DNA of 64,000 nucleotides from Psychrobacter immobilis (GTDB lineage: Bacteria; Pseudomonadota; Gammaproteobacteria; Pseudomonadales; Moraxellaceae), in NCBI GenBank assembly GCA_904846145.1, contig CAJGZL010000001.1:1178001-1242000 (forward strand), given 5' to 3'. The position numbers and the translations under genes were made by a program. The notes under the pieces were generated by a model. It saw nothing but the letters and a program-made list of their open reading frames with translations. It was not told the DNA's origin and did no database searches. This document shows, piece by piece, positions 48,763-57,241 of this stretch. Positions within the stretch are counted from its first letter, which is position 1. Each line of letters starts with the position of its first letter.

Positions 48763-50013
48763 CTACGCCTTAACCTCCCCATCAACCACCACCCTTTTCT
48801 TACCCGTCAACAACACCTGCATCAGCGCCTTTTTCTCTTGCTGTAAATCAGCCAATTGCTGCTCAAGTAAATCAATTTCTTTATCGGCATTGATTAACAC
48901 GGTGGCGATTTTTTGTTGTTCTTTTAAGTTACTGGGAATTGAAACGTCTAAACTTGCTAAGTCTTTTCCATAAACATGAATAATTGTAATGCCTTGACCT
49001 TTTCGAGCGATTTCGAACTTCTTAGTATGAGTAAGAAGATGAGCCATAAATATTGCATCAATTGATTTTTTAGGTCTAAGAATATTGATATCTCCACCAA
49101 GCAAAATATTATCTTCAAGGATTGCTGTAGCATTCGCTAAATCAATTCCTGTAGTTGTTGTTGATGCTGGTATCAACACATCACCTTTTATAGACTTAAT
49201 AGAGTTTGTTTCCGTTGTTCTACTTTTGACTTCGCGAATAACTTCACCGTAATGCGTATATAGCTCACCATATAGCACGCATTTATTACCATTCTCTGTC
49301 AGTTGACCTTTGGATATACCCTTACCGCGTTTGAAAGAATATAAACTTCCTAGTTTGCTATCTTCCCACTCACCCTCAAACCTTTTCCCCGACTCATCAA
49401 GCAAACGCTTTTTACCCGTCAGCAATTGCTGCATCAACGCTTTTTTCTGCTGGGTACTATTATCAATCAAACGCTCAGTCATGCTAATCGCTTTATCCCA
49501 AGTGGATAGGATTTTGGCGATTTTTTGTTGTTCTGGGAGAGGTGGAATTAAAACTGATATTTCTCTAATTTGAGTAGCTGACAGATTAGCCTGCTTAGTT
49601 CCACCAGGCAAAGAATATAGTTTTGATAGAAAAATCTCACTTTTTAAAACATTTAGAACAAAACCTTTAGCGTCGCTGTTTCTTGGTTCGATTTTTAAAA
49701 CGCGTTGATTGAGCAAACAGTCCTGAGTATTTTCAGGAATTTCTACAGCAAAACCATAGTCTCTTTTACCCATTGTTCCAGTCATTGACATAACTAAATC
49801 ACCTGACTGTAGCAAAAACCTTTTATATTCAGTGGCGAAGTCATCAGGTAAATATATTGGGCTCCTATCAAGTTGGAACTGATTTTGATATAAATTACCC
49901 ATTCGTACTAAAGGTATTCCTTTTTTCACAAAGTCATTACTTTTAAACGCATACCCCATGACTGTATCAGCTAAATCTGAGACTAAGCCTTTTTTCCAAC
50001 CATTAGGCACCAT
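48763..50013 (-). CDS. hsdS: Type I restriction enzyme, specificity subunit
   Basis: 416 aa, with two target recognition domains. Each is followed by a conserved helical repeat: 'LPEQQKIAKILSTWDKAISM' with 'KKALMQQLLTGKKRL', and 'LKEQQKIATVLINADKEIDL' with 'KKALMQVLLTGKKRV'. It sets the DNA sequence methylated and restricted by the complex. Its start overlaps the end of hsdM by 11 bp. The near-identical repeat ends are possible sites for domain exchange. Confidence 0.93.
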   Translation of the reverse strand: MVPNGWKKGLVSDLADTVMGYAFKSNDFVKKGIPLVRMGNLYQNQFQLDRSPIYLPDDFATEYKRFLLQSGDLVMSMTGTMGKRDYGFAVEIPENTQDCLLNQRVLKIEPRNSDAKGFVLNVLKSEIFLSKLYSLPGGTKQANLSATQIREISVLIPPLPEQQKIAKILSTWDKAISMTERLIDNSTQQKKALMQQLLTGKKRLLDESGKRFEGEWEDSKLGSLYSFKRGKGISKGQLTENGNKCVLYGELYTHYGEVIREVKSRTTETNSIKSIKGDVLIPASTTTTGIDLANATAILEDNILLGGDINILRPKKSIDAIFMAHLLTHTKKFEIARKGQGITIIHVYGKDLASLDVSIPSNLKEQQKIATVLINADKEIDLLEQQLADLQQEKKALMQVLLTGKKRVVVDGEVKA

Positions 50014-51541
50014 AACCCAACTCCTTTAAATATCCTGACATCTCATCCTCTAACAGATTTAACTCGGCTTTAAGCGCCAAACGCTCAGCACGAACCGCAT
50101 CCAAATCAATATCCGCCTCTTCTTCAAAGGTATCGACATAGCGCGGAATGTTTAGGTTAAAGTCGTTTTCCTTAATCTCATCAAAGCTCGCTAGATACGC
50201 GTATTTATCGACACTTTCCCGCGCTTTATACGTCTCAATGATCCTAGCGATATTATCTTCGGTCAGCTGGTTTTGGTTTTTACCTGATTTAAACTCATTG
50301 CTAGCATCGATGAATAACACCGTGTCATCGGTCTTATTCTTTTTAAACAGCAGAATAGCGGCTGGAATCCCCGTCCCAAAGAACAGCTTTTCTGGTAAGC
50401 CAATCACCGTATCGAGCAGGTTTTCTTCAATAAGTTGCTGACGGATTTTGCCTTCACTAGACGCACGGAACAGCACGCCATGCGGTACGACCACACCCAT
50501 ACGTCCAGTGCTTGGCTTAAGCGTTTCGATCATATGACTGATAAAGGCATAGTCGCCCTTGGTCTTGGGTGGTACACCGCGATGAAAGCGACCATAGGGA
50601 TCGCTACTGGCATCCTCATGACCCCATTTATCCAGTGAAAACGGCGGATTGGCGGTCACCACATCGAACTGTAATAAGTGCTTGCCGTCCTTGTCGAGTA
50701 GCAGCGGATTACGGATGGTATCGCCCCACTTGATACGGTGGTTGTCCTCACCGTGTAGGAACATATTCATCTTGGCCAGTGCCCATGTCGAGCCAATGGC
50801 TTCTTGACCGTATAGCGCATACTTCTTAGAATTTGAGTTTTTGCGTACCATCGCCCCGCATTTAATGAGTAGCGAGCCTGAACCACAGGCTGGATCACAG
50901 ATTTCATCACCTTCGACAGGCTCAAGAATAGTTGCTAGTAAGTTAGATACTTCAGGCGGTGTATAGAACTCACCCGCCGTCGCGCCACTACTTGCCGCAA
51001 AATGCTTGATTAAATACTCGTACGCATTGCCAATCACATCCAAGCTACCGACACGCTCGGCACTTAGATTTAGTATGTCTTTGCCAAAATCTTCTAACAA
51101 GTGGCGTAGTAGCTCATTCTTTTGCTTTTCTTGACCGAGTTTATCAGTGTTAAAACTAATATCTTGAAAGACGTTTTTGAGCTTGGTACCGTTGGCTTCT
51201 TCAATCGCATGTAGCGCCTCGTCAATACGTTGACCATTGCCCGGCTGATGACGCTGCTCATATAAGTCCCAAAAGCTTGCGCCTTCAGGCAATACAAAAC
51301 GCTGCTTGGACATCATGGCATGGATCAGCTCGGGGTTGTTGCCAAACTGCTCGACCAGCTTGTTGTACTCATCTCGATATACATCAGATAGGTACTTTAG
51401 GAACAGCATGGTTAAGATGAAGTCTTTATAGGTATCGGCGCTAATGACCCCACGAAAGGTGTCACAGGCGTTCCATACGGCTTTGTTGATATCGTCTTGA
51501 TTAATCTTATTGGTCATTTTATTAGCGGTGCTGGCGGGCAT
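50003..51541 (-). CDS. hsdM: Type I restriction enzyme, modification (methyltransferase) subunit
   Basis: 512 aa N6-adenine methyltransferase. It has the N-terminal HsdM domain ('DINKAVWNACDTFRGVISAD'), the SAM motif 'CDPACGSGS' (about 215-223), 'GEFYTPPEVSNLL' and the catalytic 'NPPF' (298-301). AGGA lies upstream of the chosen ATG; a Met eight codons later (MTNKINQ) is an alternative. It is first in the hsdM-hsdS unit. Confidence 0.95.
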   Translation of the reverse strand: MPASTANKMTNKINQDDINKAVWNACDTFRGVISADTYKDFILTMLFLKYLSDVYRDEYNKLVEQFGNNPELIHAMMSKQRFVLPEGASFWDLYEQRHQPGNGQRIDEALHAIEEANGTKLKNVFQDISFNTDKLGQEKQKNELLRHLLEDFGKDILNLSAERVGSLDVIGNAYEYLIKHFAASSGATAGEFYTPPEVSNLLATILEPVEGDEICDPACGSGSLLIKCGAMVRKNSNSKKYALYGQEAIGSTWALAKMNMFLHGEDNHRIKWGDTIRNPLLLDKDGKHLLQFDVVTANPPFSLDKWGHEDASSDPYGRFHRGVPPKTKGDYAFISHMIETLKPSTGRMGVVVPHGVLFRASSEGKIRQQLIEENLLDTVIGLPEKLFFGTGIPAAILLFKKNKTDDTVLFIDASNEFKSGKNQNQLTEDNIARIIETYKARESVDKYAYLASFDEIKENDFNLNIPRYVDTFEEEADIDLDAVRAERLALKAELNLLEDEMSGYLKELGYGA

Positions 51542-51765
51542 TTATAGTTCCTAAATACTTTGGAAGGTGTGGATTTGATAGTGAGGTAATGATAGCAGGG
51601 TCTAGGCTGGTTGACGGATATTAGTGGCTAGAAGTTCAACTCTAGTAGATATTTATATAAATTAATTGAATAAACTAAGGGGCCAAAGCACAAAAATACT
51701 TGATAACAATGTGACTATTATGGGTACTGAGAAGATATGTTTAACAGTGTATATGTATAAGTCAT

Positions 51766-52179
51766 TTAATCATGCTTAGGCGGTACGGAATAGGTGCCAA
51801 CAACATGTGCGACCAAGTCACTAGAGCCCTCTGAATATAAAGAAACTTCGCCTACGATAAGCGTGCGACCTACTTTTAGCAAGCTACACTCAGCAATAAT
51901 ACGTGCTTCTGCTGAGGGTTTACGCAAAAAATTAATGGTCAGGCTTGTCGTCACTGTCAACGGTACAATTCCAATCTTGCCAAGTATAGCTACATAGAGT
52001 GCGACATCAGCAATACTCATCAATACAGGACCTGAGACAGTGCCACCAGGACGCAGCTCGTCTATACCGATATCATGTGATAAGGTCGAACCACTATTAC
52101 CTACTGCTTCAACAATACATTTGGTTTGAGGAAACTCTAACGCTAAAAAGGCAGCTATTTCTTCTTTGGTTGCAGACAT
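51766..52179 (-). CDS. PaaI-type hotdog thioesterase
   Basis: 137 aa. 'LRPGGTVSGPVLMSIADVAL', then 'VTTSLTINFLRKPSAEARII' and 'LKVGRTLIVGEVSLYSEGSS' is the PaaI/4HBT hotdog pattern. It probably hydrolyses acyl-CoA. It is the last recognisable gene before attR and unrelated to the hsd genes in function. Confidence 0.82.
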   Translation of the reverse strand: MSATKEEIAAFLALEFPQTKCIVEAVGNSGSTLSHDIGIDELRPGGTVSGPVLMSIADVALYVAILGKIGIVPLTVTTSLTINFLRKPSAEARIIAECSLLKVGRTLIVGEVSLYSEGSSDLVAHVVGTYSVPPKHD

Positions 52180-52500
52180 ACATACTCCTAGAGTCTAATT
52201 ATTCTTATGACCTAACCGACTTTCTCATCAAAGGTTAGTGGTCTGTTACTATCGTCGAACGTAAGGAGTGGACATTTATTTAAATGAGTTAAAAATCTTA
52301 TCTAACTTGTAGGATAGCATTACTGAAAAGCAAGACAAATAGAAAGCTTCATTACCATCCTAACCATTTATCTCAAAACTTCACGACAATCATCGTCCTC
52401 TGATTCTTACCTGCGCTCAGATTTTTCAATCATCTATTTCTATATCTAAAGTCATCTTTGCAAGGCATCGTTCTATCTGATTAACATAAAAGTTGGCAGT

Positions 52501-52749
52501 ATGCTTTATACCAGCATCTATCCCAATACTACTCTAATAATTGATCACTCGCTGACAGCTTGCTGCAAAAAAATTGTCACTGCACTGGTAACAGAATGCT
52601 TCACCATTATAATATTGAGAATAAGTGAAAAAATTATCTTACGAGTATACAATGAGAATCATGCAGACATCTTGGTTAAGGAACCATTGGCGCTGTTTGG
52701 CGTGACTATGACAATGCTAGACGGTTTAAACAATATGAATAAAAAATGA
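52501..52749 (+). CDS. Doubtful hypothetical reading frame, 82 aa
   Basis: An open frame with 'HADILVKEPLALFGVTMTML' in the C-half. No ribosome binding site, no recognised family and a lone position in decayed DNA. It might be the end of a broken gene. Confidence 0.2.
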   Translation: MLYTSIYPNTTLIIDHSLTACCKKIVTALVTECFTIIILRISEKIILRVYNENHADILVKEPLALFGVTMTMLDGLNNMNKK

Positions 52750-52968
52750 GCCTAACTTACTAGAAACAGTTTTTTAGTGATAGTATATGTTTGAAATCAA
52801 ATAATGACTTAGAAATACTTAGTTACATTTCATTATGAGATAAATCCCAATATCCATCTTGCATTCAATGCTTAATAGGTGTTGGTCTAATAGTTGGTCT
52901 ATAAATACAAACATAAATATTAATACCTTAAGTATCAATTACCTATAATAGTAGTTGTGCTTCCTCCT

Positions 52969-52985
52969 TCACCGCCAATCTTATA
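52969..52985 (+). repeat. attR core (17-bp copy of tRNA-Ser 3' end)
   Basis: TCACCGCCAATCTTATA, exact copy of 37493-37509. Only the last few bases of the tRNA are present, so no second tRNA is made. Confidence 0.78.
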
Positions 52986-53071
52986 TACTCTGCTTAATCA
53001 AAACCTCTGTTTTACTATTCTGTTCTACCCCACCATAAAATATATTTTATTTATTTAAATATATCTCTATC

Positions 53072-53175
53072 ATGCCTTCGTCTCTTTCCAATTCAGCATC
53101 ATTTGCGTTAATGATCGGCAAAAGTGTTCGCTATGATTATTAATTGTGCTCGGCTACATATCATGCATAGTCATA
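53072..53175 (-). pseudogene. Decayed 3' fragment of a ygjP-like metallopeptidase gene
   Basis: About 100 bp similar to 42845-42940, the 3' part of the island's ygjP-like gene. Shared strings include CTCTTTCCAATTC, TTGCGTTAAT and CGCTATGATTAT. Read on the minus strand it gives a degraded form of 'NHSENFWRLLTQVMPNWKEM' with stops and substitutions. It lies 87 bp outside attR. Confidence 0.7.
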
Positions 53176-53377
53176 TCAAAACCCAGCTCAAATCCACAGC
53201 TCAGCCTTCGATGATAGCTATAGTCGTGCTTTTGTCTGATAGAGTATCTATTACTGCCTATTTATTAAGCTTTTTATGGGTCAATAGTCACCGTATCGGT
53301 CATAAATCACTACCAAAAATATGCTAAAATCCTTAGTAAGGATAGGGTTTTAAATGTGACTAACTGAGGAAAAAGCT

Positions 53378-54496
53378 ATGGCGAAAAAGACCAGTAAGAG
53401 CAAAACTGAACGTATAGAGGATCAATACGTGACAGATAGCAAAGGTATCGAAAGCTATGAGACCGAAAAAAAGCAGTCAGGCTATCAATTTAAAACCAAA
53501 GAAGTCATCGACGGCATTATTCTACAAGATCTGAAGGATGGTAACATCGATGGTATCTCCGATCACTTGCAAGCGTTAATCCATGATGCCTCACAAGATG
53601 ACCTGATAAAGCTAAAAGACTTATTTGCTCAAAGCGCTTTGGACAAGCAAGTAAAAACAGGGATCAAAAAAGATGATGAGCTATCCGCTAAATGGCGTGA
53701 GGGTAGCTATCCTTATGAGAACCGCTTGTCACGCAAGACTTATGAAAAGCAAAAGTATCATCTACAAGTAGAGCTACTAAAGCTGCAACGCTGGGTCCGT
53801 GAAACAGGACAAAAAGTAGTTATTGTCTTTGAAGGTCGTGATGCCGCGGGTAAAGGCGGTACGATTAAGCGCTTTATGGAACATCTCAACCCTCGCGGTG
53901 CCAAAGTGGTTGCGCTGGAAAAACCATCTGAACAGGAGCTTGGACAATGGTATTTTCAGCGTTATGTTCAGCATCTACCGACGCAAGGCGAGTTTGTACT
54001 TTTTGATCGCTCATGGTATAACCGAGCAGGCGTAGAGCGGGTAATGAACTTTTGTACTGATGAGCAGTATCAGACCTTTATGCGTCAGGTTCCAGGCTTT
54101 GAGAAAAACCTGATCGATTCGGGCGTACATCTAATCAAGTTTTGGTTTTCGGTGAGCCGTGATGAACAGCGCCGCCGCTTTGCTCAACGTGAGGCTCATC
54201 CATTAAAGCAATGGAAGTTGTCGCCTATCGATATGGCATCACTCGATAAGTGGGATGACTACACGTTGGCGAAAGAGACGATGTTCTATAACACCGATCA
54301 CGCTGAGTCGCCTTGGATCGTAATTAAGTCCGACTGTAAAAAGCGCGCGCGGCTAAATGCTATGCGATATGTACTCAATAAGCTACCGTATGACAATAAA
54401 GACAAAGAGCAAATCGGCTATGTTGATCCGCTGATTGTCGGTCGTGCTGGCGCTCTGTATGAGCTGGGTGAAAAAGACGAGCTAGCAGTGGTTTAA
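53378..54496 (+). CDS. ppk2: Polyphosphate kinase 2
   Basis: 372 aa. Walker A 'GRDAAGKGGT' (153-162), 'PKWLRW'-independent motif 'PSEQELGQWYFQRYVQHLP' and Walker B 'FDRSWYNRAGVERVM' define the PPK2 family. These enzymes transfer phosphate between polyphosphate and nucleotides; which direction and nucleotide cannot be told here. The N-terminal 60 residues are charged and variable. GAGGAA precedes the ATG. Confidence 0.93.
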   Translation: MAKKTSKSKTERIEDQYVTDSKGIESYETEKKQSGYQFKTKEVIDGIILQDLKDGNIDGISDHLQALIHDASQDDLIKLKDLFAQSALDKQVKTGIKKDDELSAKWREGSYPYENRLSRKTYEKQKYHLQVELLKLQRWVRETGQKVVIVFEGRDAAGKGGTIKRFMEHLNPRGAKVVALEKPSEQELGQWYFQRYVQHLPTQGEFVLFDRSWYNRAGVERVMNFCTDEQYQTFMRQVPGFEKNLIDSGVHLIKFWFSVSRDEQRRRFAQREAHPLKQWKLSPIDMASLDKWDDYTLAKETMFYNTDHAESPWIVIKSDCKKRARLNAMRYVLNKLPYDNKDKEQIGYVDPLIVGRAGALYELGEKDELAVV

Positions 54497-54832
54497 ATTA
54501 TTACAGTATTTAGACTAGCATCGATACCGCTACTCTAAGCTGCCTGATCCTACTCAAGCCATCCAATTACGATCGGGTGGCTTTTTTGTGCGCGGTGATG
54601 GCTTTTATCCTTACATTTACTTTCTTAAATTAGATAATATATTTTTATATAACGATAAACTATGTATCATTATATAAATAATATCGGTTTGCATGCTATA
54701 ATATTATATTGATTTTCGTGGGAAAAATTCTGTTGTCTGATAGTGATTTGTACGAGAAGTGACTGTCAAACGATTTCAGGTTTACCCTCAAGATAATCAG
54801 TTGATAATATTATAGAGTTTGTAGGAACGTAG
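54497..54832. other. Spacer between ppk2 and the BenE-type gene
   Basis: Contains the ppk2 terminator and then a very AT-rich stretch with several ATAT-type palindromes and a TATAAT near 54700 that may belong to the next gene's promoter. No gene seen. Confidence 0.4.
54557..54587 (+). terminator. Terminator of ppk2
   Basis: AGCCATCC pairs with GGGTGGCT (one U-G pair) around a 10-nt loop, followed by TTTTTT. Confidence 0.88.
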
Positions 54833-56029
54833 ATGGTAACTATAATACAAGATTTAAAAAAAGACTGGTCACTTTCAGCATCTGTTGCTGGTTTTTTAGC
54901 CGTACTCATTGCTTATGCTGGACCGTTAGTGATTTTTTTTCAAGCAGCACAAGCGGCGCAAGTATCAGAGGCGATGATGGCGTCTTGGATTTGGGGGATA
55001 TCGATAGGCGCAGCGATACCGAGTATTTACCTCTCTATCAAATATAAAGCACCGATAGTAAACGCTTGGTCTGTGCCAGGAACGGTTTTACTCGTGACCT
55101 TATTTCCACAGATGAGTATTAATGAGGCCGTTGCTGGTTATATTATTTCAGCCATTGTCATTTTCATTGTCGGCGTGACGGGTTATTTTGATAAAATTCT
55201 AAAGTGGATCCCTAACAGTATCGCCGCAGGTATGATGGCAGGCATACTATTTCAATTCGGTTTGGCATTATTCGTCGCCACTGACACTATGCCGGTTATC
55301 ATTTTTAGTATGTTGGGTTGTTATCTATTAGCCAAACGCCTGTCACCGCGCTATACGATGATTTGGGTATTGTTGTGTGGCATTATCTTAAGCTTAGTAT
55401 TTGGCAAGATGAATCCTGTTGATGTTGATTTTACAATGACGGTTCCTGTTTTTATTTCGCCAGAATGGTCATGGAACTCAACGTTTAACCTTGCTGTTCC
55501 CCTTATCCTTGTCAGTTTGACAGGGCAGTTTTTACCTGGGATGGCGATCTTGAATTTAAGTGGTTATGACACGCCAGCGAAACCTATTGTTATGGGCTCT
55601 AGCATTGCTTCATTAGCCGTTGCTTTTATAGGCGGTATTACCATTACGCTAGCCGCGATAACTGCTGCACTATGTACGGGAAAAGATGCGCACGAGCTCA
55701 AAGAAAAGCGCTATATCGCTGGTGTCGCTAATGGTGTTTTTTACTTATTAGGCGGGGTATTTGCTGGTAGCATTGTACTGGTATTTAGCTTATTGCCTAA
55801 AGAGCTGATCGCCGCTCTAGCTGGTTTGGCACTGATAGGTGCTATCTCAGCCAATATTACTGTGGCTATGAAAGATGAGAGCCAAAGAGAACCGGCATTG
55901 ATTACCTTTTTGGCAACAGCCTCTGGCATGCAGTTTTTGGGATTAAGTTCAGTTTTTTGGGGCCTTTGTATCGGTATCGTTGCTCATTACCTATTAACTA
56001 AAAAAATCCCTCAGCCAATTAATGTATAA
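54833..56029 (+). CDS. BenE-type (benzoate/H+ symporter family) transporter
   Basis: 398 aa, about 12 transmembrane helices. 'DWSLSASVAGFLAVLIAYAG' and 'YKAPIVNAWSVPGTVLL' match the BenE family; 'SIASLAVAFIGGITITLAAI' follows the family half-helix region. No benzoate catabolic genes are near, so the substrate is unknown. AGGAAC precedes the ATG. Confidence 0.85.
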   Translation: MVTIIQDLKKDWSLSASVAGFLAVLIAYAGPLVIFFQAAQAAQVSEAMMASWIWGISIGAAIPSIYLSIKYKAPIVNAWSVPGTVLLVTLFPQMSINEAVAGYIISAIVIFIVGVTGYFDKILKWIPNSIAAGMMAGILFQFGLALFVATDTMPVIIFSMLGCYLLAKRLSPRYTMIWVLLCGIILSLVFGKMNPVDVDFTMTVPVFISPEWSWNSTFNLAVPLILVSLTGQFLPGMAILNLSGYDTPAKPIVMGSSIASLAVAFIGGITITLAAITAALCTGKDAHELKEKRYIAGVANGVFYLLGGVFAGSIVLVFSLLPKELIAALAGLALIGAISANITVAMKDESQREPALITFLATASGMQFLGLSSVFWGLCIGIVAHYLLTKKIPQPINV

Positions 56030-56141
56030 CTGAATTAATAGTTATAGTAGATTAATAATGACAAGGATGTTATTGCTTCAAAATTCGATTATAGTTATTG
56101 TTTATAATAATAACTTTCAACATTCAAATAGGGATCGAACT

Positions 56142-56849
56142 ATGCAAAACTTAGGATTAGGGATAATAGCAGGGCTTGGCCTGAGCCTGAGCGCTTGTGT
56201 CACCATTAACGGCGCACCGATGGGCACTACAGATGACACGACTATAGTCACCCAATACCCAATTGAAGCCACGATGCTCAACATCTATACCAAAGCGCGT
56301 AGTGCAAAACTAATGGCAATAGTCGAGGGTCAAACCGTAACGGCAGATATCAAAGTCACGCCCAAAGGGGCTATGCTGTTCAATGGCAAATCTGTACAAG
56401 GTGGCGAAATCAGCACTATTAGCACTCTATCGGGTCAAGTGACCAATCAAGCCGTTGCTACTAACTACTTTACGTTGAATCCGCTAGTATTCCACGGCTT
56501 TACGGACAATACAGGTATATACTCAGTATCAAATCAAACCTCCAGCATCCCTAAGAGCGCACGCGTTGGCGAGTCTAGCAGTTTTGTCACTGATACGGTC
56601 TATACCGATCAAACGATGAGCCGCCAATTGGGCATTTATGAGCAGACATGGTCACTGACTCAAGATAGCAATAAAACCGCATGGTTCTGTATAGGCACCT
56701 CTGGTAATCTACTGATCAATAATGACCCTGATAGTGCGTCGACAGAATGCTATAAAATTAATGCTCAAGGTGATATCTTGGCTAGCAAAGTAGTTATTAC
56801 ACAGCCTGCTGAAAATGGTAACGGAACGATTGAACTGATGAGCCAGTAG
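56142..56849 (+). CDS. Putative lipoprotein
   Basis: 235 aa. The ATG at 56142, preceded by AGGG, gives 'MQNLGLGIIAGLGLSLSACV' with lipobox LSAC and lipidation Cys19. The frame extends 28 codons upstream but would bury the signal. The mature part has no family I recognise; it is Ser/Thr rich with two cysteines near the C-terminus ('AWFCIGTSG', 'STECYKI') that could form a disulfide. Confidence 0.75.
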   Translation: MQNLGLGIIAGLGLSLSACVTINGAPMGTTDDTTIVTQYPIEATMLNIYTKARSAKLMAIVEGQTVTADIKVTPKGAMLFNGKSVQGGEISTISTLSGQVTNQAVATNYFTLNPLVFHGFTDNTGIYSVSNQTSSIPKSARVGESSSFVTDTVYTDQTMSRQLGIYEQTWSLTQDSNKTAWFCIGTSGNLLINNDPDSASTECYKINAQGDILASKVVITQPAENGNGTIELMSQ

Positions 56850-56948
56850 GTTTTACTAACTTGCCTAATAACTTGACAATAGCTTTACTGAATTCTTTAG
56901 TGGGGTTTGCAATACTAGTAACTCGTTTATTATAAAAAGGAATTTATT

Positions 56949-57080
56949 GTGATATTGACTACAAACACTTCTATTCATTATGCTGATGATAATAGCTGCA
57001 ATTGCCCAAAATGCGATTGTAAAAATTCAGCCACTTGCAAGAGTTGCAATTGCTGTGCAAACTGCTGCCAGTGCAATTGA
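56949..57080 (+). CDS. Metallothionein-like cysteine-rich small protein (43 aa)
   Basis: GTG start behind AAGGAA. The 43-aa product has 11 cysteines, all in residues 17-42, arranged C-x-C-x2-C-x-C-x5-C-x2-C-x-CC-x2-CC-x-C ('CNCPKCDCKNSATCKSCNCC' and on to 'ANCCQCN'). There is one His (residue 10) and no aromatic residue in the Cys region. Cys density and CxC/CC pairs are those of metallothioneins, so binding of Zn, Cu or Cd is likely. A strong terminator follows 50 bp later. No standard bacterial metallothionein (SmtA/BmtA) motif with His and Tyr is evident, so it may be a separate type. Confidence 0.72.
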   Translation: MILTTNTSIHYADDNSCNCPKCDCKNSATCKSCNCCANCCQCN

Positions 57081-57130
57081 TTGTCAACGCCACTAATGAA
57101 CAGTATAAATTAGTAAATTAGTAAAATAAT

Positions 57131-57166
57131 CAGTGTCCTAAAGTTATATTTAGGGCGCTGTTTTTT
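57131..57166 (+). terminator. Terminator of the metallothionein-like gene
   Basis: CAGTGTCCTAAA pairs with TTTAGGGCGCTG (two U-G pairs) around GTTATA, followed by six T. The wobble pairs favour the plus strand. Confidence 0.88.
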
Positions 57167-57241
57167 ATTGAGAATAAAACTACTTAGTCCTGCAACGTTA
57201 TCTACCTAGACCCCTCTCTCCTATTTCTGATGGCCTTATAA

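Larger units (their letters stand above)
37488..52985. mobile_element. Genomic island integrated at tRNA-Ser (about 15.5 kb)
   Basis: Bounded by direct repeats of the tRNA 3' end (37488-37509 and 52964-52985, 21 of 22 identical, the last 17 exact). Content is typical accessory cargo: IS elements, an AlpA-type excisionase/regulator, a type I restriction system with an inserted unknown cassette, a metallopeptidase, two metabolic genes and a thioesterase. No integrase gene is seen. The nested IS pair occupies the tRNA-proximal end where a P4-type integrase normally lies. I infer a P4-like island that has lost mobility. Confidence 0.75.
52180..53377. other. Gene-poor right end of the island and flank
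   Basis: About 1.2 kb of AT-rich DNA. It contains an unconvincing 82-codon frame (52501-52749), attR (52964-52985) and a decayed ygjP-like fragment (about 53072-53175). The region looks like erosion debris rather than functional genes. Confidence 0.55.

Noticed and set aside
52501-52749. The 82-codon frame as an antitoxin or regulator
   Set aside because: No helix-turn-helix or toxin-antitoxin pattern and no partner gene; kept only as a low-confidence hypothetical.
53124-53327. 67-codon plus-strand frame near 53.2 kb
   Set aside because: It overlaps the decayed ygjP-like fragment on the other strand and has no start signal.
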